DNA of 26,186 nucleotides, from the NCBI GenBank assembly GCA_041740995.1, contig JBGSKY010000225.1, positions 1 to 26,186 of the forward strand. Direction: 5' to 3'. Both the position numbers and the translations under genes were made by a program. The notes beneath the pieces are model-generated. The model had not been told where the DNA came from. It saw nothing but the letters and a program-made list of their open reading frames with translations, and did no database searches. The stretch comes from JBGSKY01 sp041740995. Its GTDB lineage: Bacteria > Planctomycetota > Planctomycetia > Pirellulales > Pirellulaceae. Shown here piece by piece: positions 7,190 to 14,648 of this stretch. Positions within the stretch are counted from its first letter, which is position 1, and each line of letters begins with the position of its first letter.

Positions 7190-7500
7190 CGCCAGAGCGA
7201 GGTTCCGGATTCAAGCGAACAAGTGGCCAACAATGCCTTCGGCTCTGCGATCTAGCACTGGATCCCACTGGACTCTTTCCGGGCGTTAAGCCTCGTAGCT
7301 TTGGTCTGCGATTGAACCGAAGCACGGAAATTTGTTCAGGATAATTCCTAAGGCGACGGTTGCGTATTTCAGCGACTCAGCCTCAGTCCTCTTTGCGCAA
7401 TCACATCAATCCATGTATATATCTACATGTATAAATGTTAGAATATGTAAATAAGAGAACGTGGAGATTCGTGTTTATTTGTCAGGTTTTTCGCGGTTTT
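7190..7500. other. Gap between the exb operon end and rnpB
   Basis: No gene is seen. The part nearest rnpB is GC-balanced and featureless. 7401-7480 is markedly A/T-rich and carries CATGTATA twice (7412-7419 and 7426-7433, 14 bases apart) and the inverted pair CATGTA / TACATG. No GC-rich terminator for the exb operon could be found. Confidence 0.5.
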
Positions 7501-7965
7501 CTACTCGACCGCAAAGAAGACTTCCAGCGCGCCGGCGCCTTTAGCCAAGTCGTACGCGAGAATTGCTGAGCCCATCGGGACGCTGGTGTCCGGAGCGACG
7601 ATGATCGGCACATCGGCTCGAACCGCAACTAACGACGATACTCGAGCGGCAATCGCCGCTGCGTTTTCAAGCGGCACATCGTTAAAGAAAAATTGCGCCG
7701 GGCTACCCACTTCGGACGGCTTAATAGCGATCACCACCTCGTCGGTTTGATCGGCTGGGTCCTGTAAAAACTGGTCGAGTGAGCCGCCCTGCTGAACAAT
7801 CGCCGGCGGCTGGTCCGAGATCCCTGTCGGCATTGAGCGTTCGATCATATCGAAGCTGGCGGTGGCTAGAAAAAATATCAATAGCAAGAAAACCACGTCG
7901 ATCATCGGCGTCATCGCTAGCTCACCGGCCGCTCGCGCTTTGCGTTGTAAGCTGATATTTTTCAT
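7501..7965 (-). CDS. ExbD/TolR family protein, second copy
   Basis: This 154-residue protein has the typical layout: a cytoplasmic N-terminus, one membrane helix (about 18-36: LAMTPMIDVVFLLLIFFLA) with the proton-relay Asp at 23, then a periplasmic domain. ExbD/TolR proteins work with ExbB/TolQ to use the proton gradient for energising outer-membrane processes. The ATG at 7965 shares bases with the stop of the previous exbD (ATGA overlap) and has GGAG seven bases before it, so an upstream extension of the frame is rejected. It is the third gene of the exbB-exbD-exbD unit. Confidence 0.93.
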   Translation of the reverse strand: MKNISLQRKARAAGELAMTPMIDVVFLLLIFFLATASFDMIERSMPTGISDQPPAIVQQGGSLDQFLQDPADQTDEVVIAIKPSEVGSPAQFFFNDVPLENAAAIAARVSSLVAVRADVPIIVAPDTSVPMGSAILAYDLAKGAGALEVFFAVE

Positions 7966-8402
7966 CGTGACACTCCTTCGTTCAACTCGTAAACCGCGAA
8001 CACTACGTCCGTCGTTTTGGCAATTGCACACGCCCTCAAGATCGGCGCGACAATGCCATATTCGCAATCCGCTGGACATCGAATGCGGACTTGTAGCGGC
8101 CCATCGACCTGTGCGGCTCTACCCGCCAACAATTCTGGTAGCCGCTGGATTGTTACCGCTTCGGCGCCCAAATGCAAGGAATCATCTTCGAACACGTTAA
8201 CCGTCACGACGAACTCGGCCGCCGCCAGTTGTGCGTCCAGGGCGTTGGCTGCATTTGGCAACTCCAGCCGCACATGGTTCTCTTGCTTGGAAAGATGACT
8301 GCTGACCAAAAAGAAGATAATCAGCAAAAAGGTGACGTCGATCATAGGCGTCATGTTAATCGACACCGGTAGTCGTCTCAGGTTCGCTGTCGGATTCCGC
8401 AT
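7962..8402 (-). CDS. ExbD/TolR family protein, first copy
   Basis: This 146-residue protein has a membrane helix at about 15-34 (INMTPMIDVTFLLIIFFLVS) with the conserved Asp at 22, then a periplasmic domain of about 110 residues. The sequence differs clearly from the second copy, so the pair is an old duplication; two different ExbD subunits may form a heteromer around the ExbB channel. The start lies 14 bases after the exbB stop, and the stop overlaps the next start. The periplasmic domain contains two Cys (RCPADCEYG), unusual for the family. Confidence 0.93.
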   Translation of the reverse strand: MRNPTANLRRLPVSINMTPMIDVTFLLIIFFLVSSHLSKQENHVRLELPNAANALDAQLAAAEFVVTVNVFEDDSLHLGAEAVTIQRLPELLAGRAAQVDGPLQVRIRCPADCEYGIVAPILRACAIAKTTDVVFAVYELNEGVSR

Positions 8403-8416
8403 CAGTCGTGCTCGGT

Positions 8417-9280
8417 CTATTTTTGAGTCGGCGGAACCATCGGAGCACGAATCGCTAACGAGCCTGGCATCCGACGACGAATCGGCTGGAAGACATGCTG
8501 GGCCGCGTAAATTGTTTCGGAAATCAACTGGTCGACACGGTTTCGCAGAATCGCAAACGCTCCCAGTGAAGGAATTGCTATCAACAGTCCGGCCACCGTT
8601 GTGACCAGTGCGGAGTAAATTCCCTGAGCTAAATCCGCCGCACCGGCTGTTCCCTGCGACGCAGCGACTTGGCGAAAAGCGACGATCATCCCGCCAACGG
8701 TTCCAAGCAGCCCGAGCATCGGTGCGATATTGCCTAAAACCGACAGGTACTCGATTCTACGATATAGCCGCGAGGCCTGTTCGGCCGTCGATTCTTCCAT
8801 CGCCTTTTCGACAGACGCCCACCCAAATTCGACTTCGCTCAGCCCGCTAGAAACAATGAAAGCAAATGGCGAAGGCTGCTGGTGACAAACCGCGTCGGCT
8901 TCTTTTAGCTTGCCTTGAGCTAGCAATTGCCGAATCGTTTCCAACGACGCTTCCGGGATAACATTCTGGCGTCGCAGCGAGAGCGACTGGTCAATGATCA
9001 AATAGCCAGCTAAGACCGAAAGCAAAAGCAACAAGATCATGATGCCAACGCCCAGCACTCCACCGCTGAACAGAATTTGCAGGAACGAGTCGTTGCCTGC
9101 AGCGGCAGTTTGTGCTAGCAAAAATTGACCGTCCAGTTCGCTAGCTATCCATCGATTCGTCAACACGCTGTACCGCTGTTCCAATTGAGAGTCGTGTATT
9201 TCCTGCCCCGCTGCGATTCTACAACGGCACAGCAAAGCTTGGGATAGTAGCTTGAGAAACTCGTGGAGGTCGAGCTGCAA
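8417..9280 (-). CDS. ExbB/TolQ/MotA family proton-channel protein
   Basis: From a TTG at 9280 the protein is 287 residues. The first membrane helix is at about 71-96 (LFSGGVLGVGIMILL onward), followed by a cytoplasmic region and the two conserved helices IAPMLGLLGTVGGMIVAF (185-202) and TTVAGLLIAIPSLGAFAI (227-244), the family signature. It forms the proton channel with the two ExbD proteins encoded next. No ATG exists in the N-terminal part. The first 60 residues are not conserved-looking and the true start could be a later TTG or GTG. No TonB gene is seen, so the powered process is unknown. Confidence 0.9.
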   Translation of the reverse strand: MQLDLHEFLKLLSQALLCRCRIAAGQEIHDSQLEQRYSVLTNRWIASELDGQFLLAQTAAAGNDSFLQILFSGGVLGVGIMILLLLLSVLAGYLIIDQSLSLRRQNVIPEASLETIRQLLAQGKLKEADAVCHQQPSPFAFIVSSGLSEVEFGWASVEKAMEESTAEQASRLYRRIEYLSVLGNIAPMLGLLGTVGGMIVAFRQVAASQGTAGAADLAQGIYSALVTTVAGLLIAIPSLGAFAILRNRVDQLISETIYAAQHVFQPIRRRMPGSLAIRAPMVPPTQK

Positions 9281-9506
9281 TTCGGACGACAGGCCGAGAA
9301 GGCTTGTCGATTAAGTTGGATTTTCTGTGAGCCATGGACAAGAAATGTCCTCGCTGGGCTGATAAAACCTTATTTCGCATGCGCGGAATGCTCTCCGAAA
9401 TCCGACTTCGGGCCTTTAGGTTTGAAGCGACAAGTTTTCACTATTTTTGTAGGATTCGGAGAAAGCGGACTGGGACCAGAGCAATTCGCCTATTCGCAAC
9501 CGGCAG

Positions 9507-11210
9507 TCAAAATTCGCCTTGGATGTACCATTTTCGTGTTCGCAGATCGCGGTAGAGCCACAACCAGGCCCCATTGTCCGTTTGCACGCGGTAGTAATCA
9601 CGGCGCTGCGTCGGGCCAGACCACCAGCCGCTTTCGATCCGCTCTGGGCCCCAATGGTGCGTTACCGTTTCAAATCGACCAGACCAGCGAAAACGAATCG
9701 GCGGTCCGTTGGGGTAAATCGCTAAAACATCAAGCTGTACCGGAACGTGAAAGAACCGCAGCGGACGACGCAACGGATCGCGATGCGATGGGGCCGCACT
9801 GACGCCCTCAAACGATTGATCTTCTGCCGCAGTGGTTGGCAATGCGGTCGTCGAAGTCGCGGCTGGCGTGGGTTGCTTCACAAGCTGGGTGCCGGTCAAC
9901 GGTTTGACGTCATAAGCCAGCTCGGGCAACGGGTTGGCGACCGATTCAGCGACCAGCACCGCGTCGCTGCCCAAACGACTGGCCAGCACATCGATCAGCT
10001 CGGCAGTCTTGTCGCGGACGTTGACTTGGGCCTGATCGAACAGGTCCGTTTGTTGCCAACGCAGCTCCGCCACCAAGCTCGCTTGCAACGACATCGCATC
10101 GATCGTCAAACGGTTGCGGATCTGCTGTTCAAATTGTCCCAACAATAAACGCACCAAGTGCGGCGGCTCAGCCGTCGGTCGGAACGTCCCCAACTGCAAG
10201 GTCCGCAACGGCGCGTCGACGATTCGCAATCGACAAAGCACTCGCAACGCGCCTTGGCCGTGATGCCGCAAGCGTTCGCAGAGCTGTTCAGCGAGTCGGC
10301 GAATCAGCTCTTCGATCGTTTCGCGGCGATCAGTCGGGACTTCTAAAATGGTCTCAACGTAAAATTGCGGCCCCGCGTGGAAACATTCAATCGACTCCTG
10401 CTTGACACCGCTGAGGCTGTCCAGCCGCTGCAGCAGGCCGCTGCCCAACCGCGTGGCCAGCGAATCGCGAGGCAGTTTTTGCAGCGCCGCAACAGTCCGA
10501 ATCCCCAGCCGCAGCAGCCGTTGATGCGTCGCGTTATCTAATCGCAATGCGGCCACTGGCAGTGAAGCTGGCAGCGTAATTGGTAGTGAATCGGGCGGGC
10601 ACGCTTCGACTGGCACCGCTCGCGAAGCCGTTGGGATCGGACAAGCGTTCCATCGATTCCGCTGATAATAGTTGGCCATCGCCCAAGCCGCCCCGACGCT
10701 GCCCGCGATCGCGACGTTGGCTCGATAGCCGATCGAATCGACCCAAGCGGCAACGGCTTGTGTCATCCCCGCTGGTCCGCCAAAAAAATGGGTCAGCCGC
10801 GTGACGTCGGCCAAGATCGCTTGCGGAGCGGCCAGATGCCGGCCAACCCATGGATGTTTATCGGTCGCTTCGACTCCAACAAGCGGGCTGAACTGCGCCG
10901 CCGCATCGGCCAGTCTATTCAGCGCCGCGACGTCGGCGACCGGATCGTAATCGTCGATTCTCAGCGTCGGCAGGACCGCTGTCGCTTCGGCCAATGACAT
11001 CCCAGGTCGAACGCCAAGCTGTCGAGCGAGCGAATCGGCGGCCGCGATTCGCAGCCCTCGCCGTGGATCGTGCAGCTTCAGTGCAACGGGTTGTTCTGGC
11101 GTCGCAGCAGCTTGCGTGTCGTCGCCGCTAGCCCGCTTTGAATGCAGCGCGGCGGCGTGTCGTTGGCTTGGCCAGTTGGGCAGCCAAATGCACAGCACTT
11201 GTCGCGACAT
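9507..11210 (-). CDS. imuB: ImuB, Y-family polymerase-like mutasome protein
   Basis: This 567-residue protein of the DNA polymerase Y family starts MSRQVLCIWLPNWP, the typical ImuB opening. The acidic metal-binding residues of active Y-family polymerases (the MDxDCF-type motif) are absent, as expected for ImuB, which is a catalytically inactive adaptor linking DnaE2 and the beta clamp in translesion synthesis. The palm/finger region runs to about 240. A helix-hairpin-helix-like segment (RLLRLGIRTVAALQKLP) and the little-finger region follow. The C-terminus (RRDYYRVQTDNGAWLWLYRD) is also characteristic. The ATG at 11210 lies inside the end of imuA, an 83-base overlap, so a longer upstream reading is rejected. 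dnaE2 is not adjacent. Confidence 0.92.
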   Translation of the reverse strand: MSRQVLCIWLPNWPSQRHAAALHSKRASGDDTQAAATPEQPVALKLHDPRRGLRIAAADSLARQLGVRPGMSLAEATAVLPTLRIDDYDPVADVAALNRLADAAAQFSPLVGVEATDKHPWVGRHLAAPQAILADVTRLTHFFGGPAGMTQAVAAWVDSIGYRANVAIAGSVGAAWAMANYYQRNRWNACPIPTASRAVPVEACPPDSLPITLPASLPVAALRLDNATHQRLLRLGIRTVAALQKLPRDSLATRLGSGLLQRLDSLSGVKQESIECFHAGPQFYVETILEVPTDRRETIEELIRRLAEQLCERLRHHGQGALRVLCRLRIVDAPLRTLQLGTFRPTAEPPHLVRLLLGQFEQQIRNRLTIDAMSLQASLVAELRWQQTDLFDQAQVNVRDKTAELIDVLASRLGSDAVLVAESVANPLPELAYDVKPLTGTQLVKQPTPAATSTTALPTTAAEDQSFEGVSAAPSHRDPLRRPLRFFHVPVQLDVLAIYPNGPPIRFRWSGRFETVTHHWGPERIESGWWSGPTQRRDYYRVQTDNGAWLWLYRDLRTRKWYIQGEF

Positions 11211-12102
11211 GGTTTGGCTCCTGGCGAGTTTGCGGTTGGGCGGCAACGGTTGAGCGACGAGCGTAAACGGGGCCACGGTGCTCTTCCAAAGCGACCCAAA
11301 AACCGGCGCTGCCAGCGGCGATATGCGATGCCAAATTCGATTTACCACGTCCAGCCCGCAACCGCGTCAGTTCGACGTGCAACCATCGATAATTGTTGCT
11401 GTAAGGTCGCGTGTTGGGCGGTTTTTCCAGTGACTTGTCCAGGGCGTTTTTGTCAGCCGCATTCTTGGCGCTGGCGGCACTGGTGCGTTGCGGTCGGACT
11501 TTCCAAGTCATCTCGGCCCAAGTAGTCGGGCCTTGCATCTTTTTGGCGTTTCGCAACAACAATCCAAGCGTGCCGCCCTGTTCAGCCGCTAGCTGTAAAC
11601 GTCGGGCGTTAATTTCGTCGATCCGATTTTGCCAAGCGACCACGGCGGCGATCGCGGGACAGCGAAGCGATTGATCCAGGCACCATAACGCGTCAGCATT
11701 GTTGGTCGGCCGCAAAATAATCAGCCGCGAAAGGTCGATCCCCAACGCGGCGGCGGCTGGCGGATAAAATTCATTTTGCGGATCGACCAGCACCGCGTGC
11801 CGATGCTCGCCCATGGCCGATCGAACGGCCAACAAAGCCAACGTAGTCGCCCCGTCACCGGCCCAATCGCTGACCCATTCAACGATCGTGCCACCGTGCA
11901 ACCCGCCCCCAGGCAACTCGGCATCAATGGCCGGGCACCCCGTCGAAATGGCTGTTTGCGCCGGCTGAAAAGTGCTCGTCTCGATCGCTCGGATGGCCAG
12001 CGCAAGATCGGCGACCGGCGGACCGGCAGGGCTAGCTTGCAGACCAGAGGGTTTAGCTTGCAGGCCAACGGGGCTAGTTTGATGACGAGTGGCAGTGAAC
12101 AT
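11128..12102 (-). CDS. imuA: ImuA, RecA/SulA-like mutasome protein
   Basis: This 324-residue protein has a RecA-like core starting near residue 50 (STGCPAIDAELPGGGLHGG, then IVEWVSDWAGDGATTLAL). The Walker A position (about 78-87) lacks the Lys of RecA, as is common in ImuA. ImuA supports the ImuB/DnaE2 mutagenic repair complex. Overlap with imuB shows coupled translation. The N-terminus carries a seven-residue periodic stretch (QTSPVGL / QAKPSGL / QASPAGP) from a 21-bp imperfect tandem repeat. The ATG at 12102 has GGAGA seven bases before it. A -35/-10 pair and a perfect dyad lie just upstream, suggesting repressor control. Confidence 0.88.
   Translation of the reverse strand: MFTATRHQTSPVGLQAKPSGLQASPAGPPVADLALAIRAIETSTFQPAQTAISTGCPAIDAELPGGGLHGGTIVEWVSDWAGDGATTLALLAVRSAMGEHRHAVLVDPQNEFYPPAAAALGIDLSRLIILRPTNNADALWCLDQSLRCPAIAAVVAWQNRIDEINARRLQLAAEQGGTLGLLLRNAKKMQGPTTWAEMTWKVRPQRTSAASAKNAADKNALDKSLEKPPNTRPYSNNYRWLHVELTRLRAGRGKSNLASHIAAGSAGFWVALEEHRGPVYARRSTVAAQPQTRQEPNHVATSAVHLAAQLAKPTTRRRAAFKAG
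12029..12090. repeat. 21-bp imperfect tandem repeat, three units, in imuA
   Basis: The core TAGCTTGCAG recurs at 12033 and 12054, with a degenerate third unit at 12075, an exact 21-base period. It stays in frame and encodes seven-residue repeats at the ImuA N-terminus. Confidence 0.7.
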
Positions 12103-12120
12103 GCGTGAGTCTCCAGTGCA

Positions 12121-12160
12121 ATGCTAGCTAAGCGTCAAGACTTTGTCCAACGGATTGGAC
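12121..12160 (-). promoter_or_regulatory. imuA promoter with an overlapping 16-bp dyad
   Basis: On the minus strand TTGGAC (12150-12145) and TAGCAT (12126-12121) are 18 bases apart, ahead of the GGAGA and ATG of imuA. The TTGGAC is one half of a perfect dyad, GTCCAA-CGGA-TTGGAC on the plus strand at 12145-12160. An operator that covers the -35 fits an SOS-type repressor. It does not match the E. coli (CTG-N10-CAG) or Bacillus (GAAC-N4-GTTC) LexA boxes. Confidence 0.5.
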
Positions 12161-12235
12161 GGGTATTTGCCGCATTGAAAAGGGAGCCTGGACACGTTTG
12201 GTCATCAAGCAAGAAAATTTTGGTTTTGCCCAACC

Positions 12236-12343
12236 GTAGCGGAACGGGCGCAAGCCCTCCGGTTCTTTTGGTTACGCCGAAATTCGCTTGCCGAAGAACC
12301 GGACGGCTTGCGCCGTACCGCTATAGCCTGCGCCGTTCCGCTA
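12236..12343 (+). repeat. 108-bp palindromic REP-like element, downstream of RAYT
   Basis: The element has three parts. A left arm begins GTAGCGGAACGGGCGCAAGC and ends CCGGTTCTT. A right arm runs from AAGAACCGGACGG to CCGCTA and is its near-complement (about 28 of 31 positions). A second, shortened right arm (TAGCCTGCGCCGTTCCGCTA) follows. It is identical to the copy at 12879-12986 except at 12274 (A versus G). It ends 4 bases beyond the RAYT stop codon. Confidence 0.9.
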
Positions 12344-12347
12344 GTTT

Positions 12348-12856
12348 TTAGCCAATTTTCGATCCACCGCCGTCTTGCGCTTCAATCGTATAAATGATCG
12401 CAGCTTCAAGCGAATCGTCATCAAATAGATATCGAACACTGCCCTTTCGCGTCCACCATTGACTGCGAATTGGGATTTGGAGTGTCGACTGCCTTGCATG
12501 TTCCGAGAGTCGCCGCGATGCCCAGGCCTTGAATTGATCTAGAACTTGTTCACCATGAAATCCGGTCGCGGAAACAACTACATGGCAATGATTGCTTCGA
12601 CAATTCAAAGCGTGCAGCTTCCATTTTCGAAAAAGACAGTTTGATTCAGTTCCTGAATCAAATTGCTAACAATTTCACGTTGTGTGGAGCTTAAAATTAT
12701 TGCCGCTTCGACCATCTTGGCGCGACACCAGTCAGAAAGTAGAGGTTGCGAAATCCGTTCTGACTTATTCCATTTCGTCCAGCCACGCTCGTCACCTGGC
12801 AACCAAGTTCCATAGCAAGTCCATGTTAGAAAGAATGCAATTGGGTCGTTGTACAT
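12348..12856 (-). pseudogene. REP-associated tyrosine transposase (RAYT, Y1/IS200-like), one frameshift
   Basis: Two minus-strand frames together give one RAYT. The first, from the ATG at 12856, begins MYNDPIAFFLTWTCYGTWLP followed by GDERGW, the family's N-terminal signature, and stops at 12605. The second carries KWKLHALNCRSNHCHVVVSA with the HUH metal-binding motif (HCH), then RYLFDDDSLEAAIIYTIEAQ with the probable catalytic Tyr, and stops at 12348. The frames overlap by about 60 bases, so one base has been lost there, perhaps in the T-run of CTTTTTCG, or a -1 frameshift is used. RAYTs are single-copy domesticated relatives of IS200/IS605 transposases that act on REP palindromes, and 108-bp palindromic elements lie at both ends here. 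All other family landmarks are intact, so the break looks recent or programmed. Confidence 0.85.
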
Positions 12857-12878
12857 GGTGGCAAGAGCATCCCCAACA

Positions 12879-12986
12879 GTAGCGGAACGGGCGCAAGCCC
12901 TCCGGTTCTTTTGGTTGCGCCGAAATTCGCTTGCCGAAGAACCGGACGGCTTGCGCCGTACCGCTATAGCCTGCGCCGTTCCGCTA
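12879..12986 (+). repeat. 108-bp palindromic REP-like element, upstream of RAYT
   Basis: It matches the copy at 12236-12343 at 107 of 108 positions and lies in the same orientation. It begins with the GTAG foot 22 bases upstream of the RAYT start codon and ends 63 bases before the miaB start. Read in frame with miaB it is open and would add a false N-terminus to MiaB. Confidence 0.9.
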
Positions 12987-13049
12987 ACGTTTTGCTTCGC
13001 CAAAACGATAATGCTTCCCGATTCGCTGAATTGCGTTAGAATCACTCAA

Positions 13050-14561
13050 ATGAATACCACCGCAACTCTTCATGACCCAAACCCTTCCGTAGAACCTTCG
13101 CCAGCCGATCATGCGCACGCCAATCCGTCCGAAATCAAACGGTTGTATATCGAGACCGTAGGCTGCCAGATGAATGTCTTGGACAGTGAGATGGTCGTTG
13201 CCCAGCTTCGCAAGCAAGGCTATGAACTGACCGACAATCCGGAACTGGCCAATACGATCCTCTTCAACACGTGCAGCGTTCGCGAACATGCCGAAGAAAA
13301 AGCGTACAACAACCTTTTCCGATTGAAGCAACTGAAGCTGCAACATCCCGAAAAGATCATCGGCGTCATGGGCTGTATGGCTCAGAAAGATCAACGCCAC
13401 GTTTTCGAGCGGGCGCCGTTTGTCGATCTGGTCGTCGGACCCGGCCAACTGCAACGGATTCCAGAATTGATGGCCAACGTGCAGGCCGGCCAAGGCCCGC
13501 AATTGGCCGTCAGCATGTCGCGAAAAGACGGTTCAGCCGACGACATTCGACGTTCGCACGAAACCTTCGACCCGCTCCGCGACCCGCAGATGCGACCGAC
13601 CCCATTTCAAGCCTACTTGCGAATTCAAATTGGGTGCGACAAGTTCTGCACATATTGTATCGTCCCGATGACCCGCGGCCCAGAACAAGGACGTGCACCG
13701 GAGCAGATCGTGGCCGAGGCACGCGTCCTGGCCGATCAAGGCTGCAAAGAAATCGTGTTGCTTGGTCAGACCGTTAACTCTTATCGCTTTCGCAGCGGCG
13801 AGACGACCACTCGACTGGCCGACTTACTGCAAATGTTGCATCCGATCGACGGAATCGAACGGATCAAATTCGTGACGAATTATCCCAAGGACATGACCGC
13901 TGACCTGCTCAAAACAGTTCGTGACTTGCCAAAATGCTCGCCATATTTGCACGTCCCGGCGCAAAGCGGCAGCGACACGGTGCTGCAGCGGATGAAACGT
14001 GGCTACACGACAGCGGACTATTACGAAATGATCGATCGAATCTACAACATCATGCCCGACGCTTCGATCGCCAGCGATTTCATTGTCGGATTCTGCGGCG
14101 AGACAGACGAAGATTTTCAAAAGACAGTTCAAATGGTCGAACGTTGTCGATTCAAGAATTCGTTCATCTTCCAATACAGCGTTCGGCCCGGCACCAAGGC
14201 GTCGGATAACTTACCAGACGACATACCTGAGAATGTGAAATACGATCGCAACCAAGAATTGCTCGCGATGCAGACCAAGGTCAGCCTAGACGGTAACATG
14301 CAATTCCTCGGCAAGAGCGTCGAAGTCTTGGTCGAAGGGCCAAGTAAGTGGTCAGTTCGCAAAAATGAAGTCGGACCGGTGCGACAGATGACCGGTCGAA
14401 CGACTTGCGATCGAATCGTGGTATGGGAAGGCAACGAGCGACAGGCGGGTGCATTAATGCCAATCGCGATCCACGATGTATCGGCGTTTACAATGTTCGG
14501 TTCGGTCCCGACCGTCGATCAATCGCTTGAACTAGTGCCATTGACGATCCGTATTCAGTGA
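13050..14561 (+). CDS. miaB: tRNA-2-methylthio-N6-isopentenyladenosine synthase MiaB
   Basis: This 503-residue methylthiotransferase adds a methylthio group at C2 of i6A37 in tRNAs reading codons that start with U. The N-terminal cluster domain has Cys39 (VGCQMN), Cys75 (NTCSVRE) and Cys109 (GCMAQ). The radical-SAM motif is C196-x3-C200-x2-C203 (IGCDKFCTYC). A GQTVNSY segment, the HVPAQSGS segment and a C-terminal TRAM region (about 430-500) follow. Both [4Fe-4S] sites are complete. The ATG at 13050 is chosen because the frame upstream runs through the palindromic repeat. No strong Shine-Dalgarno motif is seen. The stop codon lies in the left arm of the hairpin at 14560-14635. Confidence 0.96.
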   Translation: MNTTATLHDPNPSVEPSPADHAHANPSEIKRLYIETVGCQMNVLDSEMVVAQLRKQGYELTDNPELANTILFNTCSVREHAEEKAYNNLFRLKQLKLQHPEKIIGVMGCMAQKDQRHVFERAPFVDLVVGPGQLQRIPELMANVQAGQGPQLAVSMSRKDGSADDIRRSHETFDPLRDPQMRPTPFQAYLRIQIGCDKFCTYCIVPMTRGPEQGRAPEQIVAEARVLADQGCKEIVLLGQTVNSYRFRSGETTTRLADLLQMLHPIDGIERIKFVTNYPKDMTADLLKTVRDLPKCSPYLHVPAQSGSDTVLQRMKRGYTTADYYEMIDRIYNIMPDASIASDFIVGFCGETDEDFQKTVQMVERCRFKNSFIFQYSVRPGTKASDNLPDDIPENVKYDRNQELLAMQTKVSLDGNMQFLGKSVEVLVEGPSKWSVRKNEVGPVRQMTGRTTCDRIVVWEGNERQAGALMPIAIHDVSAFTMFGSVPTVDQSLELVPLTIRIQ

Positions 14562-14635
14562 GCGGCCTGGCGCTAGCCACCGGTTCTTCACGGCACAATC
14601 TACTAAATTTACCGGCGGCTAGCGTCTTGCCGCTC
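14560..14635. repeat. 25-bp-arm inverted repeat between miaB and msrB
   Basis: A left arm beginning GAGCGGCCTGGCGCTAGCC (14560-14584) and a right arm ending at CCGCTC (14611-14635) pair at 21 of 25 positions, plus one wobble, around a 26-base loop. CCGGTTCTT recurs from the other elements, but the arm core GCTAGCC differs and there is no GTAG foot, so this is a second repeat type. It overlaps the miaB stop. No T-run follows it. Confidence 0.75.
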
Positions 14636-14648
14636 AAAAGAAAAAACT

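Noticed and set aside
7011..7344. Several short frames on both strands
   Set aside because: They lie on the RNase P RNA gene and its promoter region and have no protein features.
12236..12986. A classical insertion sequence with target duplication
   Set aside because: The bracketing elements are direct, compound palindromes rather than terminal inverted repeats, and no matching target duplication is visible outside them.
12849..13049. 67-codon N-terminal extension of miaB
   Set aside because: It is the translation of the 108-bp element. MiaB homology starts after the ATG at 13050, so the extension is a reading artefact.
14560..14635. Intrinsic terminator for miaB
   Set aside because: The stem is imperfect, its loop is 26 bases and no T-run follows. 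It fits a dispersed palindrome better, though it might still slow transcription.
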